Assembly: GCA_951812575.1 (NCBI GenBank)
Contig: OX638322.1
Span: 3,972,501 to 4,036,500, forward strand
From: Candidatus Binatia bacterium
Lineage (GTDB): Bacteria; Desulfobacterota; Binatia; Bin18
DNA length: 64,000 nt
Direction: 5' to 3'
Of the stretch, positions 8,491 to 17,249 are shown piece by piece. Position 1 is the stretch's first letter, and the number at the start of each line of letters is the position of its first letter. Made by a program: the position numbers and the translations under genes. Under the pieces are notes generated by a model, which was given only the letters and a program-made list of their open reading frames with translations, was not told the DNA's origin and made no database searches.

Positions 8491-9351
8491 TTATCCATTG
8501 ATGTATTTCCCAATAATCGGCTCAAGGTCGTTTTTGACCGTTTCTGGAATCATCGCCCGGTCGGTGATGATCGCATCTGCGAGCGCCGCCTCACAGTCGC
8601 ACACCTGCTCGGGAGACAGCCGCTGAGCAGTGTCCCGGACAATGCGTTGAGCGGTGACAACGTTTTTGTTCAAAATTGCCAGTACCTCTTCTATCACCAC
8701 ATCGCCGGCCTCGGTATTCCAGCAGTCGTAATCGGTTGCCATAGCCAGGGTGGCAAAACAGATTTCGGCTTCACGCGCCAGCTTGGCTTCTTGGAGATTC
8801 GTCATCCCGATGATGTCAGCGCCCCAGCTCCGATACAGCAAAGATTCGGCCCGTGTGGAAAATTGCGGGCCTTCCATGCAGATATACGTCCCCCCGTGGT
8901 GAACAGCTATGTCCAGGCTGTCACTGACCTCAACCAAAGACTGAGATAAGAGCGGACACACCGGGTCGGCAAAGGCGACGTGGGCGACAATGCCCCGGCC
9001 AAAGAAGGTACTGATACGCCCACGGGTCCGGTCGATGAACTGGTCGGGGATGACAATATGGCCGGGCGCAATCTCCTGTTTCAAACTGCCCACCGCACCC
9101 ACGGCAATCAAGCGCCGCACGCCCAGCCTTTTCATCCCATAGATATTGGCGCGGAAATTCAGCTCGGAGGGCAGGATCCGGTGGCCACGGCCGTGGCGAG
9201 GCAGGAAAACCACGCGGACACCGTCTAATTCGCCGACAAAATATTCATCCGACGGCGCACCAAACGGCGTCTCAACGCTCACCCATTCGCCGTGCTCGAC
9301 GCCGTCCATCTGATACAGACCGCTGCCACCAATAACACCCAGCGTAATCAT
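8491..9351 (-). CDS. mtnP: S-methyl-5'-thioadenosine phosphorylase
   Basis: Phosphorolytically splits methylthioadenosine, the by-product of polyamine and other SAM-consuming reactions, into adenine and 5-methylthioribose-1-phosphate. At 286 aa it starts with the family hallmark GVIGGSGLY, has the phosphate-site LPRHGRGH, and carries the substrate-site MEGPQFSTRAES and GMTNLQEAKLAREAEI segments. It lies 14 bases downstream of rlmN and upstream of the PfkB gene, in one minus-strand transcript. The rest of the methionine salvage pathway is not in the window. Confidence 0.95.
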   Translation of the reverse strand: MITLGVIGGSGLYQMDGVEHGEWVSVETPFGAPSDEYFVGELDGVRVVFLPRHGRGHRILPSELNFRANIYGMKRLGVRRLIAVGAVGSLKQEIAPGHIVIPDQFIDRTRGRISTFFGRGIVAHVAFADPVCPLLSQSLVEVSDSLDIAVHHGGTYICMEGPQFSTRAESLLYRSWGADIIGMTNLQEAKLAREAEICFATLAMATDYDCWNTEAGDVVIEEVLAILNKNVVTAQRIVRDTAQRLSPEQVCDCEAALADAIITDRAMIPETVKNDLEPIIGKYING

Positions 9352-9365
9352 GACTGTCCCTTTCC

Positions 9366-10394
9366 CTAGGTCGCTTGCTCCAGAGGAGCGGCCAGTTGCC
9401 CACAGGCGGCCTGTACATCCTGGCCGCGGCTTTCGCGAATGCTGGCATAGATGCCCCGGTCGAGCAAGATTTGACGGAACCGTACGAGCCGCTCGCGCGA
9501 CGAGGGGGCAAATGATGCCCCAGGGAAGGAATTAAACGGAATCAGGTTGACCTTGGCCCGGATGCCATGCAGGAGGGACACGAGGCGTTTTGCGTCAGCT
9601 GGACTATCGTTCAGCCCGTCCAACAGGGTATACGCAAAGGTCATGCGGTTGCGCGGGGCTACGGGCAGGGACCGACAGGCCTCCAACACCGTCGCCAGAG
9701 GGTAGCGCCGATTAATCGGCATGAGGGCGTTCCGCACGGCATCGGTTGTTGCGCTTAAGGAGATGGTGAGGTTGACCTGGGTGTCGTGCAACAGGCGCTG
9801 CATTTGCGGCACTAATCCAACCGTCGATACGGTGATGCGGCGAGGGGAGAGCTGATACCCCCAGGCTGCCGTCAGAATCGTGATGGCCTTCACGACCTGA
9901 TCGTAGTTCGCCAACGGTTCGCCCATGCCCATAAAGACGACATTGGCCACCGCTTCGTGTTGGGGCCGTCGGTACTGGACCTCCCAGACTTGGCTGACGA
10001 TTTCCCCAGCAGTCAGGTCACGCACGGGCCGTACTTGGGCGGTCGCACAAAATTGACAGCCCATGGCACAGCCGACCTGGGAAGAGATGCAGAGCGTCCG
10101 GCGGTTCTCACTCGGAATAAAAACGCTCTCAATCCGGCGTCCATCGGTAAGGGTAAAGAGATATTTCTCCGTCCCATCAGCCGCCGTAGTGTGCCGGCTA
10201 CAGTCCAGACGGGCAAGCTGAAAATGCTGGGCCAACTCCTCGCACAGGGCCAGGGGGATATTGCTCATCTGCCCCACGTCTGTGAGCCGGTGTTGATGCA
10301 CCCATTTCAAAACTTGCTGTGCCCGGAAGGATTTGTGTCCGCGCGCAGTCAGCCAGCGGGCGAGTTCGTCTTGGGTGCAATCTTTAAGGTCCAT
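9366..10394 (-). CDS. rlmN: Dual-specificity RNA (adenine-C2) methyltransferase RlmN
   Basis: Radical-SAM enzyme that methylates A2503 of 23S rRNA and A37 of some tRNAs. The 342-aa product has the cluster-binding CAMGCQFCATA (CxxxCxxC), a GMGEPLANYD segment, and the C-terminal resolving Cys region (DVQAACGQL) that distinguishes RlmN-type enzymes from other radical-SAM families. An ATG at 10394 is preferred to a TTG three codons upstream. It is located between ndk and mtnP on the same strand. Confidence 0.95.
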   Translation of the reverse strand: MDLKDCTQDELARWLTARGHKSFRAQQVLKWVHQHRLTDVGQMSNIPLALCEELAQHFQLARLDCSRHTTAADGTEKYLFTLTDGRRIESVFIPSENRRTLCISSQVGCAMGCQFCATAQVRPVRDLTAGEIVSQVWEVQYRRPQHEAVANVVFMGMGEPLANYDQVVKAITILTAAWGYQLSPRRITVSTVGLVPQMQRLLHDTQVNLTISLSATTDAVRNALMPINRRYPLATVLEACRSLPVAPRNRMTFAYTLLDGLNDSPADAKRLVSLLHGIRAKVNLIPFNSFPGASFAPSSRERLVRFRQILLDRGIYASIRESRGQDVQAACGQLAAPLEQAT

Positions 10395-10444
10395 ACCGAT
10401 CAAACAGGCATAGAGTACGCAGCCGCCAGGCCCGAAAAGGCTCC

Positions 10445-10861
10445 TTAAGCCAAGTCCAGCCCACTAAAAAAATAACCGATCTCCCATTGGGCCGTTTCGG
10501 GCGCATCGGAGCCATGCACGGCATTCTGCTCGATGTTCGTAGCAAAATCCTTCCGAATCGTACCCTCATCCGCCTCAGCCGGGTTGGTCGCGCCCATAAT
10601 TTTCCGGTGAGCTTGAATGGCCCCTTCACCCTCAAGCACGGAGACGAGAATCGGACCTGAGGACATGAAGTCTGTCAGGCTCCCAAAAAATGGGCGTTCT
10701 TTATGGACCGCATAAAAGCCCTCGGCTTCGGCTTTCGTCAGGGAAACCATTTTGGTGGCAACGATTTTGAGCCCGGCTGCTTCAAAGCGGCGGAGAATCT
10801 CACCAATGACATTCTTCTTGACCGCGTCAGGCTTCACAATAGAGAGGGTTCGTTCCGTCAT
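10445..10861 (-). CDS. ndk: Nucleoside diphosphate kinase
   Basis: Balances NTP and dNTP pools by phosphate transfer through a phospho-histidine. At 138 aa it is complete, with the N-terminal ERTLSIVKPDAV strand and the active-site NAVHGSDA, in which His is at about 116. AAGGA lies eight bases upstream of the ATG. It heads the minus-strand block rlmN-mtnP-pfkB; the 67-base gap to the TPR gene upstream is the likely promoter area, though no convincing hexamers stand out. Confidence 0.97.
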   Translation of the reverse strand: MTERTLSIVKPDAVKKNVIGEILRRFEAAGLKIVATKMVSLTKAEAEGFYAVHKERPFFGSLTDFMSSGPILVSVLEGEGAIQAHRKIMGATNPAEADEGTIRKDFATNIEQNAVHGSDAPETAQWEIGYFFSGLDLA

Positions 10862-10928
10862 ACGCGTCCTTTCTTGTACGGCATGAGAAGTCTATCCATG
10901 CCCACTACAGGGGTCAATGTTCGCACTC

Positions 10929-12029
10929 TCAGGGCAGATTGAGCGGAGGGGGGAGCGGAGTGAAGTACAAGCCACAGCTTCGATAGGCGTGTTTTACCGC
11001 CCGCCAGTCGGGGCTCTCCGCTACCAGGGCAAGACCGGTAAGCGCATGGCAGGCTTCCGCCCGGTAACCACAGCGCTGGGCCTCGTCATAACAGCGAGCA
11101 AATGCAGCCTTCGCGCGTTTGTGTTTTCCCTGTAAAAACGCCAATTCCCCGGTTCCCAGACGACAGTAGACCGTCCCGCGCATGTCGCGCGTTTCGCGGA
11201 AGAGCCGTTGCGCCTGGCCGAATGTCGCTCGGCTACGTTCATGGTCGCCCTGCATTTTGAAGACCGTGGCCATCGCCCAGACCGTATAGGCAAAGCTCGC
11301 CTTATCGCCAATCCGCCGGTATAACCGCTCAGCTTTTGCAAAGAGCCGCAAGGCAGTCGTAAATTCTTGACGCATACGGGCCGCATTACCAAGGCCGCAG
11401 TATGAATAGGCCCGGCCGTACACATCGTCTTCAACCTCAAACACCTCGTTTGCTTCGGCGTAATAGTTCTGGGTATCCGCAAATCGACCCATGAGACGCG
11501 ACGCGCCCCCCAGACCGCACAGCGCATATCCGGCTCCGAGCGGGTCGCCCTCCCGCTCGGCGAGTCTGAGGGCTTGTTTGAAATGGCTCAGCGCTTTTTT
11601 GAGGTCACCACAGAAGCGATACGTCCCCCCCATGGCCCAGACAATAAAGCCTTCACGGTCGTACACCCGGGCTTGACGGTAGAGGGTCCGCGCCTCGGCC
11701 AGATATGGTAAGGCCCGCTGAGGATTTCCCTGGGCGCGGACGCTCAGGCCGATACCAGCCAGACCCTCCGCCTCTCCTTCTATATCAGTCAAGCGACCAG
11801 CCAGGCGGCTCGCCCGTTCATAGGCGCGTTTGGCGAACCCAAATTGTCCCTGCATGCGCAAGCAATCGCCAATACCGAGGTGGGCATCAAGTTCGCATTC
11901 CCCCAGGTTTGCGGCTTTTGCCGCCTGACGTGCCTGGCGGTAGAGCACGAGCGCTTCGGCAAAGCGACTCTTCTGGCGGGCGCGTTCGCCCTGTTGAAAC
12001 AAGGCGCGAGGTATCTGGTCCGTTGACAT
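10929..12029 (-). CDS. Tetratricopeptide-repeat protein, function unknown
   Basis: A soluble 366-aa protein made almost entirely of about eight TPR-like helical pairs with a 35-40 residue period (recurring A-x-x-x-Y/G ... A-x-x-x-Y-R-Q-A patterns), without a signal peptide or catalytic domain. It resembles the TPR arrays of signalling or scaffold proteins, but no partner domain is attached. It is the last gene after mdh-sucC-sucD, separated from sucD by 75 bases. That gap holds a 28-bp palindrome lying where its ribosome-binding site should be, and no Shine-Dalgarno sequence is visible before the ATG, so translation may be leaderless-like or structure-controlled. Confidence 0.75.
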   Translation of the reverse strand: MSTDQIPRALFQQGERARQKSRFAEALVLYRQARQAAKAANLGECELDAHLGIGDCLRMQGQFGFAKRAYERASRLAGRLTDIEGEAEGLAGIGLSVRAQGNPQRALPYLAEARTLYRQARVYDREGFIVWAMGGTYRFCGDLKKALSHFKQALRLAEREGDPLGAGYALCGLGGASRLMGRFADTQNYYAEANEVFEVEDDVYGRAYSYCGLGNAARMRQEFTTALRLFAKAERLYRRIGDKASFAYTVWAMATVFKMQGDHERSRATFGQAQRLFRETRDMRGTVYCRLGTGELAFLQGKHKRAKAAFARCYDEAQRCGYRAEACHALTGLALVAESPDWRAVKHAYRSCGLYFTPLPPPLNLP

Positions 12030-12035
12030 GAAGCT

Positions 12036-12063
12036 GTAGGGGCGGTTCGTGAACCGCCCCTAC
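12036..12063. repeat. 28-bp palindrome (REP-like) between sucD and the TPR gene
   Basis: GTAGGGGCGGTTC and its exact reverse complement flank a 2-base centre, so the whole 28 bases fold into a very stable hairpin. It begins six bases before the start codon of the TPR gene on the minus strand and takes the place of a ribosome-binding site. GC-rich palindromes of this GTAGGGGCG type are familiar as dispersed repeats in several environmental genomes. No second copy was noticed in this window. No T-run follows, so it is not a standard intrinsic terminator. Confidence 0.6.
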
Positions 12064-12104
12064 CCTATTTTGCAAACTGTGCTGTCAGGGCCTGCCCGAA
12101 TCCC

Positions 12105-12974
12105 TTAGCCCATGGCGGCCGCCATAGTTTTGCCCATCTCAGCCGGACTCGAAATAATAGCCACACCGGCGTCCCTGAAGGCTTGGACCTTCTCAGCCGC
12201 GGTTCCCTTCCCACCGGCAATAATCGCCCCGGCATGGCCCATACGCTTGCCTTTGGGGGCCGTTTGGCCGGCAATAAACGCCGCGACCGGCTTGGTCATA
12301 CGCGCTTTAATGAACGCAGCGGCTTCCTCTTCTGCCGAACCACCAATTTCACCAATCAACACCACGCCTTCGGTTTGGGGATCATCTTGAAAGAGCTGTA
12401 AGACGTCGATAAAGCCGGTTCCGTTCACCGGGTCGCCGCCTATCCCGACGCACGACGACTGACCGATCCCCAACTGGGTGAGTTGATGGACGGCTTCATA
12501 GGTCAAGGTTCCACTGCGCGACACCACACCGATTGAGCCGGGGGTGTGGATATACCCCGGCATGATCCCAATCTTGCATGCGCCCGGGGTAATCACGCCG
12601 GGACAGTTCGGGCCAATCAAGCGGGACTTTTTGCCGGCCAAGTAGCGCTTGACCCGGACCATATCGAGCACCGGAATTCCCTCGGTAATGCAGATCACCA
12701 ACTCCACTTCGGCATCGACCGCTTCCAGAATGGCGTCAGCGGCAAACGGCGGCGGCACATAAATAACGGAAGCGTTTGCCCCCGTTTCCGCAACCGCCTC
12801 CACAACCGTGTTGAAAATGGGAATACCTTCGAAATCCGTACCGCCTCGGCCAGGCGTGACCCCCGCTACCATCTGGGTGCCGTAGTCTCGACAGCCCCGG
12901 GTGTGCAGTTGGCCGGTTGAACCGGTAATTCCCTGCGTCAGGACCTTGGTGTTTTTATCAACAAGAATGCTCAC
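12105..12974 (-). CDS. sucD: Succinyl-CoA ligase (ADP/GDP-forming) subunit alpha
   Basis: TCA-cycle enzyme subunit carrying the CoA site and the phosphorylated histidine. The 289-aa product has TGSTGQLHT near the N terminus, the CoA-binding GPNCPGVITP at about 121-130, and the active-site RMGHAGAIIAGG with His at about 247, all at full length. It lies 63 bases downstream of sucC on the same strand. The neighbouring sucC and mdh form a compact TCA module. Confidence 0.97.
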   Translation of the reverse strand: MSILVDKNTKVLTQGITGSTGQLHTRGCRDYGTQMVAGVTPGRGGTDFEGIPIFNTVVEAVAETGANASVIYVPPPFAADAILEAVDAEVELVICITEGIPVLDMVRVKRYLAGKKSRLIGPNCPGVITPGACKIGIMPGYIHTPGSIGVVSRSGTLTYEAVHQLTQLGIGQSSCVGIGGDPVNGTGFIDVLQLFQDDPQTEGVVLIGEIGGSAEEEAAAFIKARMTKPVAAFIAGQTAPKGKRMGHAGAIIAGGKGTAAEKVQAFRDAGVAIISSPAEMGKTMAAAMG

Positions 12975-13037
12975 GAACCTGCTCCTCGATTTCTCACCCT
13001 ACAGATTGATACGAACGGTTGAGCGGGTGTGCGTCGC

Positions 13038-14201
13038 CTACGTGCCAATCGCCTCGACGATCTTCTCCGCGCCGTCGGCCAGATCGTCGGCAGGAATAAT
13101 ATCGAGCCCCGACTCAGCCAGAATCGTTTTCCCCAGTTCAACATTCGTGCCTTCTAAGCGCACGACCAAGGGGACCGACAGATTGACTTGCTTGGCAGCT
13201 TCAACCACTCCGTTGGCCACCACATCGCACCGCATGATCCCACCAAAAATATTGACCAGAACGCCTTTGACATTCTCGTCCGACAGAATAATTTTAAACG
13301 CCTCGGTGACCTTTTCCGTGGTCGCCCCCCCGCCCACATCCAGAAAATTCGCCGGCTCAGCCCCGTAGTGTTTGATGATATCCATGGTCGCCATCGCCAG
13401 CCCAGCCCCATTGACCATGCAGCCGATGTTGCCGTCGAGCGCAATATAGTTGAGGTCAAACTTGGACGCCGCGACCTCTTTCTCGTTTTCCTCAGTCACA
13501 TCCCGCATCTCACGGATATCGGCGTGACGGAACAGCGCGTTGTCATCGAAGCCCATCTTGGCGTCCAGAGCGACAAGATCGCCGGACTTCGTCAGTACCA
13601 GCGGATTAATCTCGGCCATGGAGGCGTCGCTCTCGGAAAATGCCCGGTATAAGCCGCGCATGAAGGCCACGGCTCTGTTGACTGAGTCTTTAGGCAGGCC
13701 CAGACCGTAGGCGAGCTGGCGACCCTGGAAATCCCCGAAGCCGACCGCGGGATCGATGGTGGCGCGGAGAATCTTCTCGGGCGAGCGCTCGGCTACCTCC
13801 TCAATTTCCACGCCGCCCTCAGAGCTGGCCATCACCGTGACCCGTGCGGTCGCGCGGTCAATGACCATACCGAGATAGAACTCTTGAGCAATATCGCAGC
13901 CCTGCTCAACAAAGATCTTTTGGACTTCTTTCCCTTCGGGTCCGGTTTGGTGGGTGACCAGGGTTGAGCCCAGCAGAGCCGTCGCGTGTGCCCGGGCTTC
14001 CTGCGGCGTCTTGGCGAGCTTGACCCCACCGGCTTTGCCTCGCCCACCGGCGTGAATCTGGGCCTTGACGACACACAGCCCGCCGCCCAGTTCCTGGGCA
14101 ACGGCTTCGGCTTCGTCCGGGGTGGTGGCGACCCGGCCGTCTAACACGGCCACCCCATTTTTCCGTAATATCTCTTTTGCTTGATATTCGTGGATATTCA
14201 T
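13038..14201 (-). CDS. sucC: Succinyl-CoA ligase (ADP-forming) subunit beta
   Basis: Nucleotide-binding subunit with an ATP-grasp fold. At 387 aa it starts with the conserved MNIHEYQAKEIL, contains KAQIHAGGRGKAGGVK for nucleotide binding, and ends with the GGIMRCDVVANG power-helix region and the LEGTN segment. It is complete and in the usual order before sucD, 43 bases after mdh. Together with SucD it makes the substrate-level phosphorylation step of the TCA cycle. Confidence 0.97.
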   Translation of the reverse strand: MNIHEYQAKEILRKNGVAVLDGRVATTPDEAEAVAQELGGGLCVVKAQIHAGGRGKAGGVKLAKTPQEARAHATALLGSTLVTHQTGPEGKEVQKIFVEQGCDIAQEFYLGMVIDRATARVTVMASSEGGVEIEEVAERSPEKILRATIDPAVGFGDFQGRQLAYGLGLPKDSVNRAVAFMRGLYRAFSESDASMAEINPLVLTKSGDLVALDAKMGFDDNALFRHADIREMRDVTEENEKEVAASKFDLNYIALDGNIGCMVNGAGLAMATMDIIKHYGAEPANFLDVGGGATTEKVTEAFKIILSDENVKGVLVNIFGGIMRCDVVANGVVEAAKQVNLSVPLVVRLEGTNVELGKTILAESGLDIIPADDLADGAEKIVEAIGT

Positions 14202-14244
14202 ACCCTCTTACCTTACTGTGGCCCTCTTCCCTGATGGTGGAGAG

Positions 14245-15192
14245 CTACTCGCCCTTCTCCAGAATGGCGTCCATAGCCGTCACCAGTTCGCGCACATGGC
14301 CGACGGACACCTCCATTTCTCGTTTTTCTTTGTCGCTCAGGTCCACTTCAATGACGCGCTCAACGCCACCGGCACCAATAGACACCGGGACGCCAAAGTA
14401 CACCCCGTCAATCCCGTATTCGCCTTCAAGATAGGCCGCGCAGGGGAGGATTTGTTTTCTATCCTGCAGATGGGCCGCAGCCATCTGCACGGCGGCTGAA
14501 GCCGGAGAATAGAACGCCGAGCCCGTCTTGAGCAACGCCACAATCTCACCGCCGGCCTGACGGGTGCGCTGTTCAATTGCTTCCAAACGGGCAGCGGAGA
14601 TCAGCTTCTCAACCGGTATCCCGCCGACCTGGCAATAGCTGCGCACCGGAACCATATCGTCACCGTGGCCGCCGAGAACCATAGCCGTCACATTCTGGAC
14701 AGACACGCCAAGTTCTTGGGCAATAAAGGTCCGGTAACGGGCGGAGTCCAGAACACCGGCTTGGCCCACGACTCTGTTCTTGGGGAAACCCGTCACCCGC
14801 TTGGTCAGGGTCACCATGGCATCGAGCGGATTGGTAATCACAATCACCAACGAATCCGGCGCATATTGCTTAATGTTGCTGGACACATCGCTCATGATCT
14901 TGCAATTAATACCCAGCAGATCATCCCGACTCATGCCCGGCTTGCGGGCAACGCCGGCAGTCACAATACAGACATCCGCGCCGGCAATATCAGCGTAGCT
15001 CGTTGTCCCGGTAATGTTGGCGTCATAGCCTTCGATGGGCCCGGCTTCGAGCATATCCAGGGCCTTTCCCTGGGGCAGGCCATCAATCACGTCGAACAGG
15101 ACGACATCGCCAAGTCCCTTGAGCACGCACAGGTGGGCAAGGGTGCCGCCAATATTACCTGCGCCAATAAGTACGATTTTCTTCCGAGCCAT
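14245..15192 (-). CDS. mdh: Malate dehydrogenase (LDH-like type)
   Basis: NAD-dependent oxidation of malate to oxaloacetate. The 315-aa protein has the Rossmann start KIVLIGAGNIGGTLAH, the substrate-loop VARKPGMSRDDLL with its arginine (R at about 83), and catalytic GGHGDDMVP with His at about 176. These features place it in the LDH-like MDH clade found in alphaproteobacteria, Gram-positives and many candidate phyla, not the E. coli clade. A good GGAGGGA ribosome-binding site precedes the ATG. First gene of the mdh-sucC-sucD set. Confidence 0.96.
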   Translation of the reverse strand: MARKKIVLIGAGNIGGTLAHLCVLKGLGDVVLFDVIDGLPQGKALDMLEAGPIEGYDANITGTTSYADIAGADVCIVTAGVARKPGMSRDDLLGINCKIMSDVSSNIKQYAPDSLVIVITNPLDAMVTLTKRVTGFPKNRVVGQAGVLDSARYRTFIAQELGVSVQNVTAMVLGGHGDDMVPVRSYCQVGGIPVEKLISAARLEAIEQRTRQAGGEIVALLKTGSAFYSPASAAVQMAAAHLQDRKQILPCAAYLEGEYGIDGVYFGVPVSIGAGGVERVIEVDLSDKEKREMEVSVGHVRELVTAMDAILEKGE

Positions 15193-15427
15193 AATATTCT
15201 TCCCTCCGGTCTCGCATCCATGAATAGTATAGAAGGAGGACAGCCAGGACGTCTGTCCTCATCTCAATCCGCTGAGATATTGCTTGTTCGGCAAGTTTTT
15301 GGGGCAGGATGCCAAAATTCCCACGACCTGTCTAGGCCAGAAGACTGCCGAAAGACTCGCTTTTGTCGACCGGGACGTGCATCAGCCGCTCTTCGTTATC
15401 GGAAGAGCACCAAGGAGCAACCCATCC
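15193..15427. other. Intergenic region upstream of mdh (235 bases) with two short hairpins
   Basis: The region separates tsaB from mdh, both on the minus strand, so the mdh-sucCD promoter should lie here. Two hairpins are present: GAGGACAG / CTGTCCTC at 15236-15260 (8-bp stem, 9-base loop), about 45 bases before the mdh start codon, and GCTCTTC / GAAGAGC at 15388-15408, just after tsaB. Neither is followed by a T-run. A TATACT-like hexamer exists near 15225-15232 but has no convincing -35 partner. No coding capacity was recognised. Confidence 0.35.
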
Positions 15428-16138
15428 TCATCGCCCCAGCTTCCCAGAACGCTGTTTTAGCCAATTTCGTTCGGCGTCGGAGCGACGGATATAGTGCGGG
15501 ACGAGTTGTGATACGTCGTCGTGATCTCCCTGTTTGAAGCGCATCCAGGCTAAGCGGGCAACAATGCTGCCGCGTGGCGGGACAGCAGCCAGCGGCAGAA
15601 ATTCCGCATGGGGCCCGCAGTGTTCTCGAATGATTGCACCGTAGCGCGTGGCGCCATCCCCAACAAAGAGGCAGGGCGCACTGATTTGGTGGGCCAACTC
15701 TTCGGGCGAGAGGACCATATCGTCAGTCAGACGGGTAATCTGTCCTCCTGCCTCACGGGCGAAGAAAGCCGCATACACTTCGCGTTTGCGAGCGTCCAGC
15801 ACAACGCACAGGCGGTCTGTCCAATGGGTCACTGCATGGGCAAGCGTGAGGAGCGTCGAGACGCCGGCAACTCGTTGAGACAGGGCATAGGCAAAACCTT
15901 TTGTCGTGCCGAGCGCGATGCGCAGACCGGAGAAGGCTCCAGGGCCAATCGTCACCCCTATACCTGCGATCGCCGGCAGGCTGACGTGTGCCCGGTCAAG
16001 GACGCGATGGATCAACGCTAAAAGAGTTTCCGCGTGACTCGTCGCAGCGCCACCTGACTGTTCCGCCAGAATACTGCCGTCCTGTATCAGGCCGACGCTC
16101 GCAATCGGGGTAGCCGCGTCTATGCCGAGAACGAGCAT
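15428..16138 (-). CDS. tsaB: tRNA threonylcarbamoyladenosine biosynthesis protein TsaB
   Basis: Non-catalytic partner of TsaD in making t6A37 of ANN-decoding tRNAs. The 236-aa product shows the ASKHA-fold start LGIDAATPIASVGL, the ATSHAETLL helix and the IGPGAFSGLRIALGTTKG motif that defines TsaB. It sits 9 bases downstream of rseP at the end of the rpsB-to-tsaB operon. Confidence 0.93.
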   Translation of the reverse strand: MLVLGIDAATPIASVGLIQDGSILAEQSGGAATSHAETLLALIHRVLDRAHVSLPAIAGIGVTIGPGAFSGLRIALGTTKGFAYALSQRVAGVSTLLTLAHAVTHWTDRLCVVLDARKREVYAAFFAREAGGQITRLTDDMVLSPEELAHQISAPCLFVGDGATRYGAIIREHCGPHAEFLPLAAVPPRGSIVARLAWMRFKQGDHDDVSQLVPHYIRRSDAERNWLKQRSGKLGR

Positions 16139-16147
16139 GTCAAGAGA

Positions 16148-17218
16148 TCAGCTGACTAGGCGTGAAATATCGTTGTAGAAGACCAGGACGATGAGCGAGA
16201 CGATGACCAGGAAACCGACGCGTAAAGCCATCTCTTTGGAACGATTACTCAACGGGCGGCCAATGAGGAGCTCAATGAGCATCAGCAACAGATGGCCACC
16301 GTCAAGGATGGGGATAGGCAGAAGATTAAAGATGGCTAAGTTGACGTTCACGATGGCCGTGAAGCGCAGCAAATAATCCAATCCCAAACGCGCCTGCTGT
16401 CCAGCCACCTGCGCAATGAGAATAGGGCCGCCCAGTTCCTTGGTCGAAACCTCTCCACTTATGAGCTTGACAACGCTGTCCAGAATGAGGTGCGTCCACA
16501 GCCAGGTTTGCTCAGCTCCAAGCGTTATCGCTCGTCCTATGGTGACCGCTTCGTTCGTAAAGGCTCGCTCAATACCAATCACGTAGACTTGCCCGCCGAC
16601 GGGGTTGTCACGCAGCTGGGGGGTGACCGTTGCGGCAATAATCTGGCCACGGTTCGCCTTTTTAATGACAAGGTCAATCTCATTCCCATTACTGTGCTGG
16701 ATCTGCTCAGCGAGTTCCTCCCAGGTGTGGACGGCAACCCCATCGACTTTGAGGATTTCGTCTTCCGGTTCTAGACCGGCCGTTTCCGCGGGCATATTCG
16801 CCACAACTCCGCCAACCGTGGGTTGATCGATCGGGACATTGACACCAAATTGGGCAAAGGCCAGACTGAAAACGACAAAAGCCATCAGAAAGTTGGCCAA
16901 TGGCCCGGCAGCGACAATCAGAAAGCGTTTTGGCAAGGATTGATGGGTAAAGGAACGGGACAGATCATCCTCATCTACCTCCTCACCGATTTCCTCTCCT
17001 ATCATCTTCACATAGCCGCCCAGAGGAATGGCGCTGAGTAAATACTCCGTTTCGCCGATCTTACGACCGATGAGTTTCGGCCCAAAGCCGAGCGAGAATC
17101 GCTCAACTCCAACGCCGGCCCATTTGGCGGTCAGGAAGTGTCCCAATTCGTGCACAAAAATGATTAATCCAAAGACAATAACCACTCGTAGCGCAACATC
17201 AAAAGTCGAAAGATCCAT
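16148..17218 (-). CDS. rseP: RIP site-2 metalloprotease RseP
   Basis: Intramembrane zinc protease that cleaves anti-sigma factors and signal-peptide remnants. The 356-aa form starts at the ATG at 17218, which has GGAGTACGTGGGC just upstream; a longer frame to 17287 adds a polar non-family leader. HELGH lies at residues 23-27 inside the first membrane segment, one PDZ domain occupies about 115-200, and the second zinc/active motif NLLPIPILDGGHLL lies near 300. Only a single PDZ domain is present, compared with two in E. coli RseP, which is common outside gammaproteobacteria. Located between cdsA and tsaB. Confidence 0.95.
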   Translation of the reverse strand: MDLSTFDVALRVVIVFGLIIFVHELGHFLTAKWAGVGVERFSLGFGPKLIGRKIGETEYLLSAIPLGGYVKMIGEEIGEEVDEDDLSRSFTHQSLPKRFLIVAAGPLANFLMAFVVFSLAFAQFGVNVPIDQPTVGGVVANMPAETAGLEPEDEILKVDGVAVHTWEELAEQIQHSNGNEIDLVIKKANRGQIIAATVTPQLRDNPVGGQVYVIGIERAFTNEAVTIGRAITLGAEQTWLWTHLILDSVVKLISGEVSTKELGGPILIAQVAGQQARLGLDYLLRFTAIVNVNLAIFNLLPIPILDGGHLLLMLIELLIGRPLSNRSKEMALRVGFLVIVSLIVLVFYNDISRLVS

Positions 17219-17249
17219 GCCCACGTACTCCTCAGTTTTCGGGCCATAT

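Noticed and set aside
14665..15537. Plus-strand open frame of 290 codons across mdh and its upstream gap
   Set aside because: It overlaps the verified mdh gene on the other strand and its peptide has no domain or ribosome-binding site.
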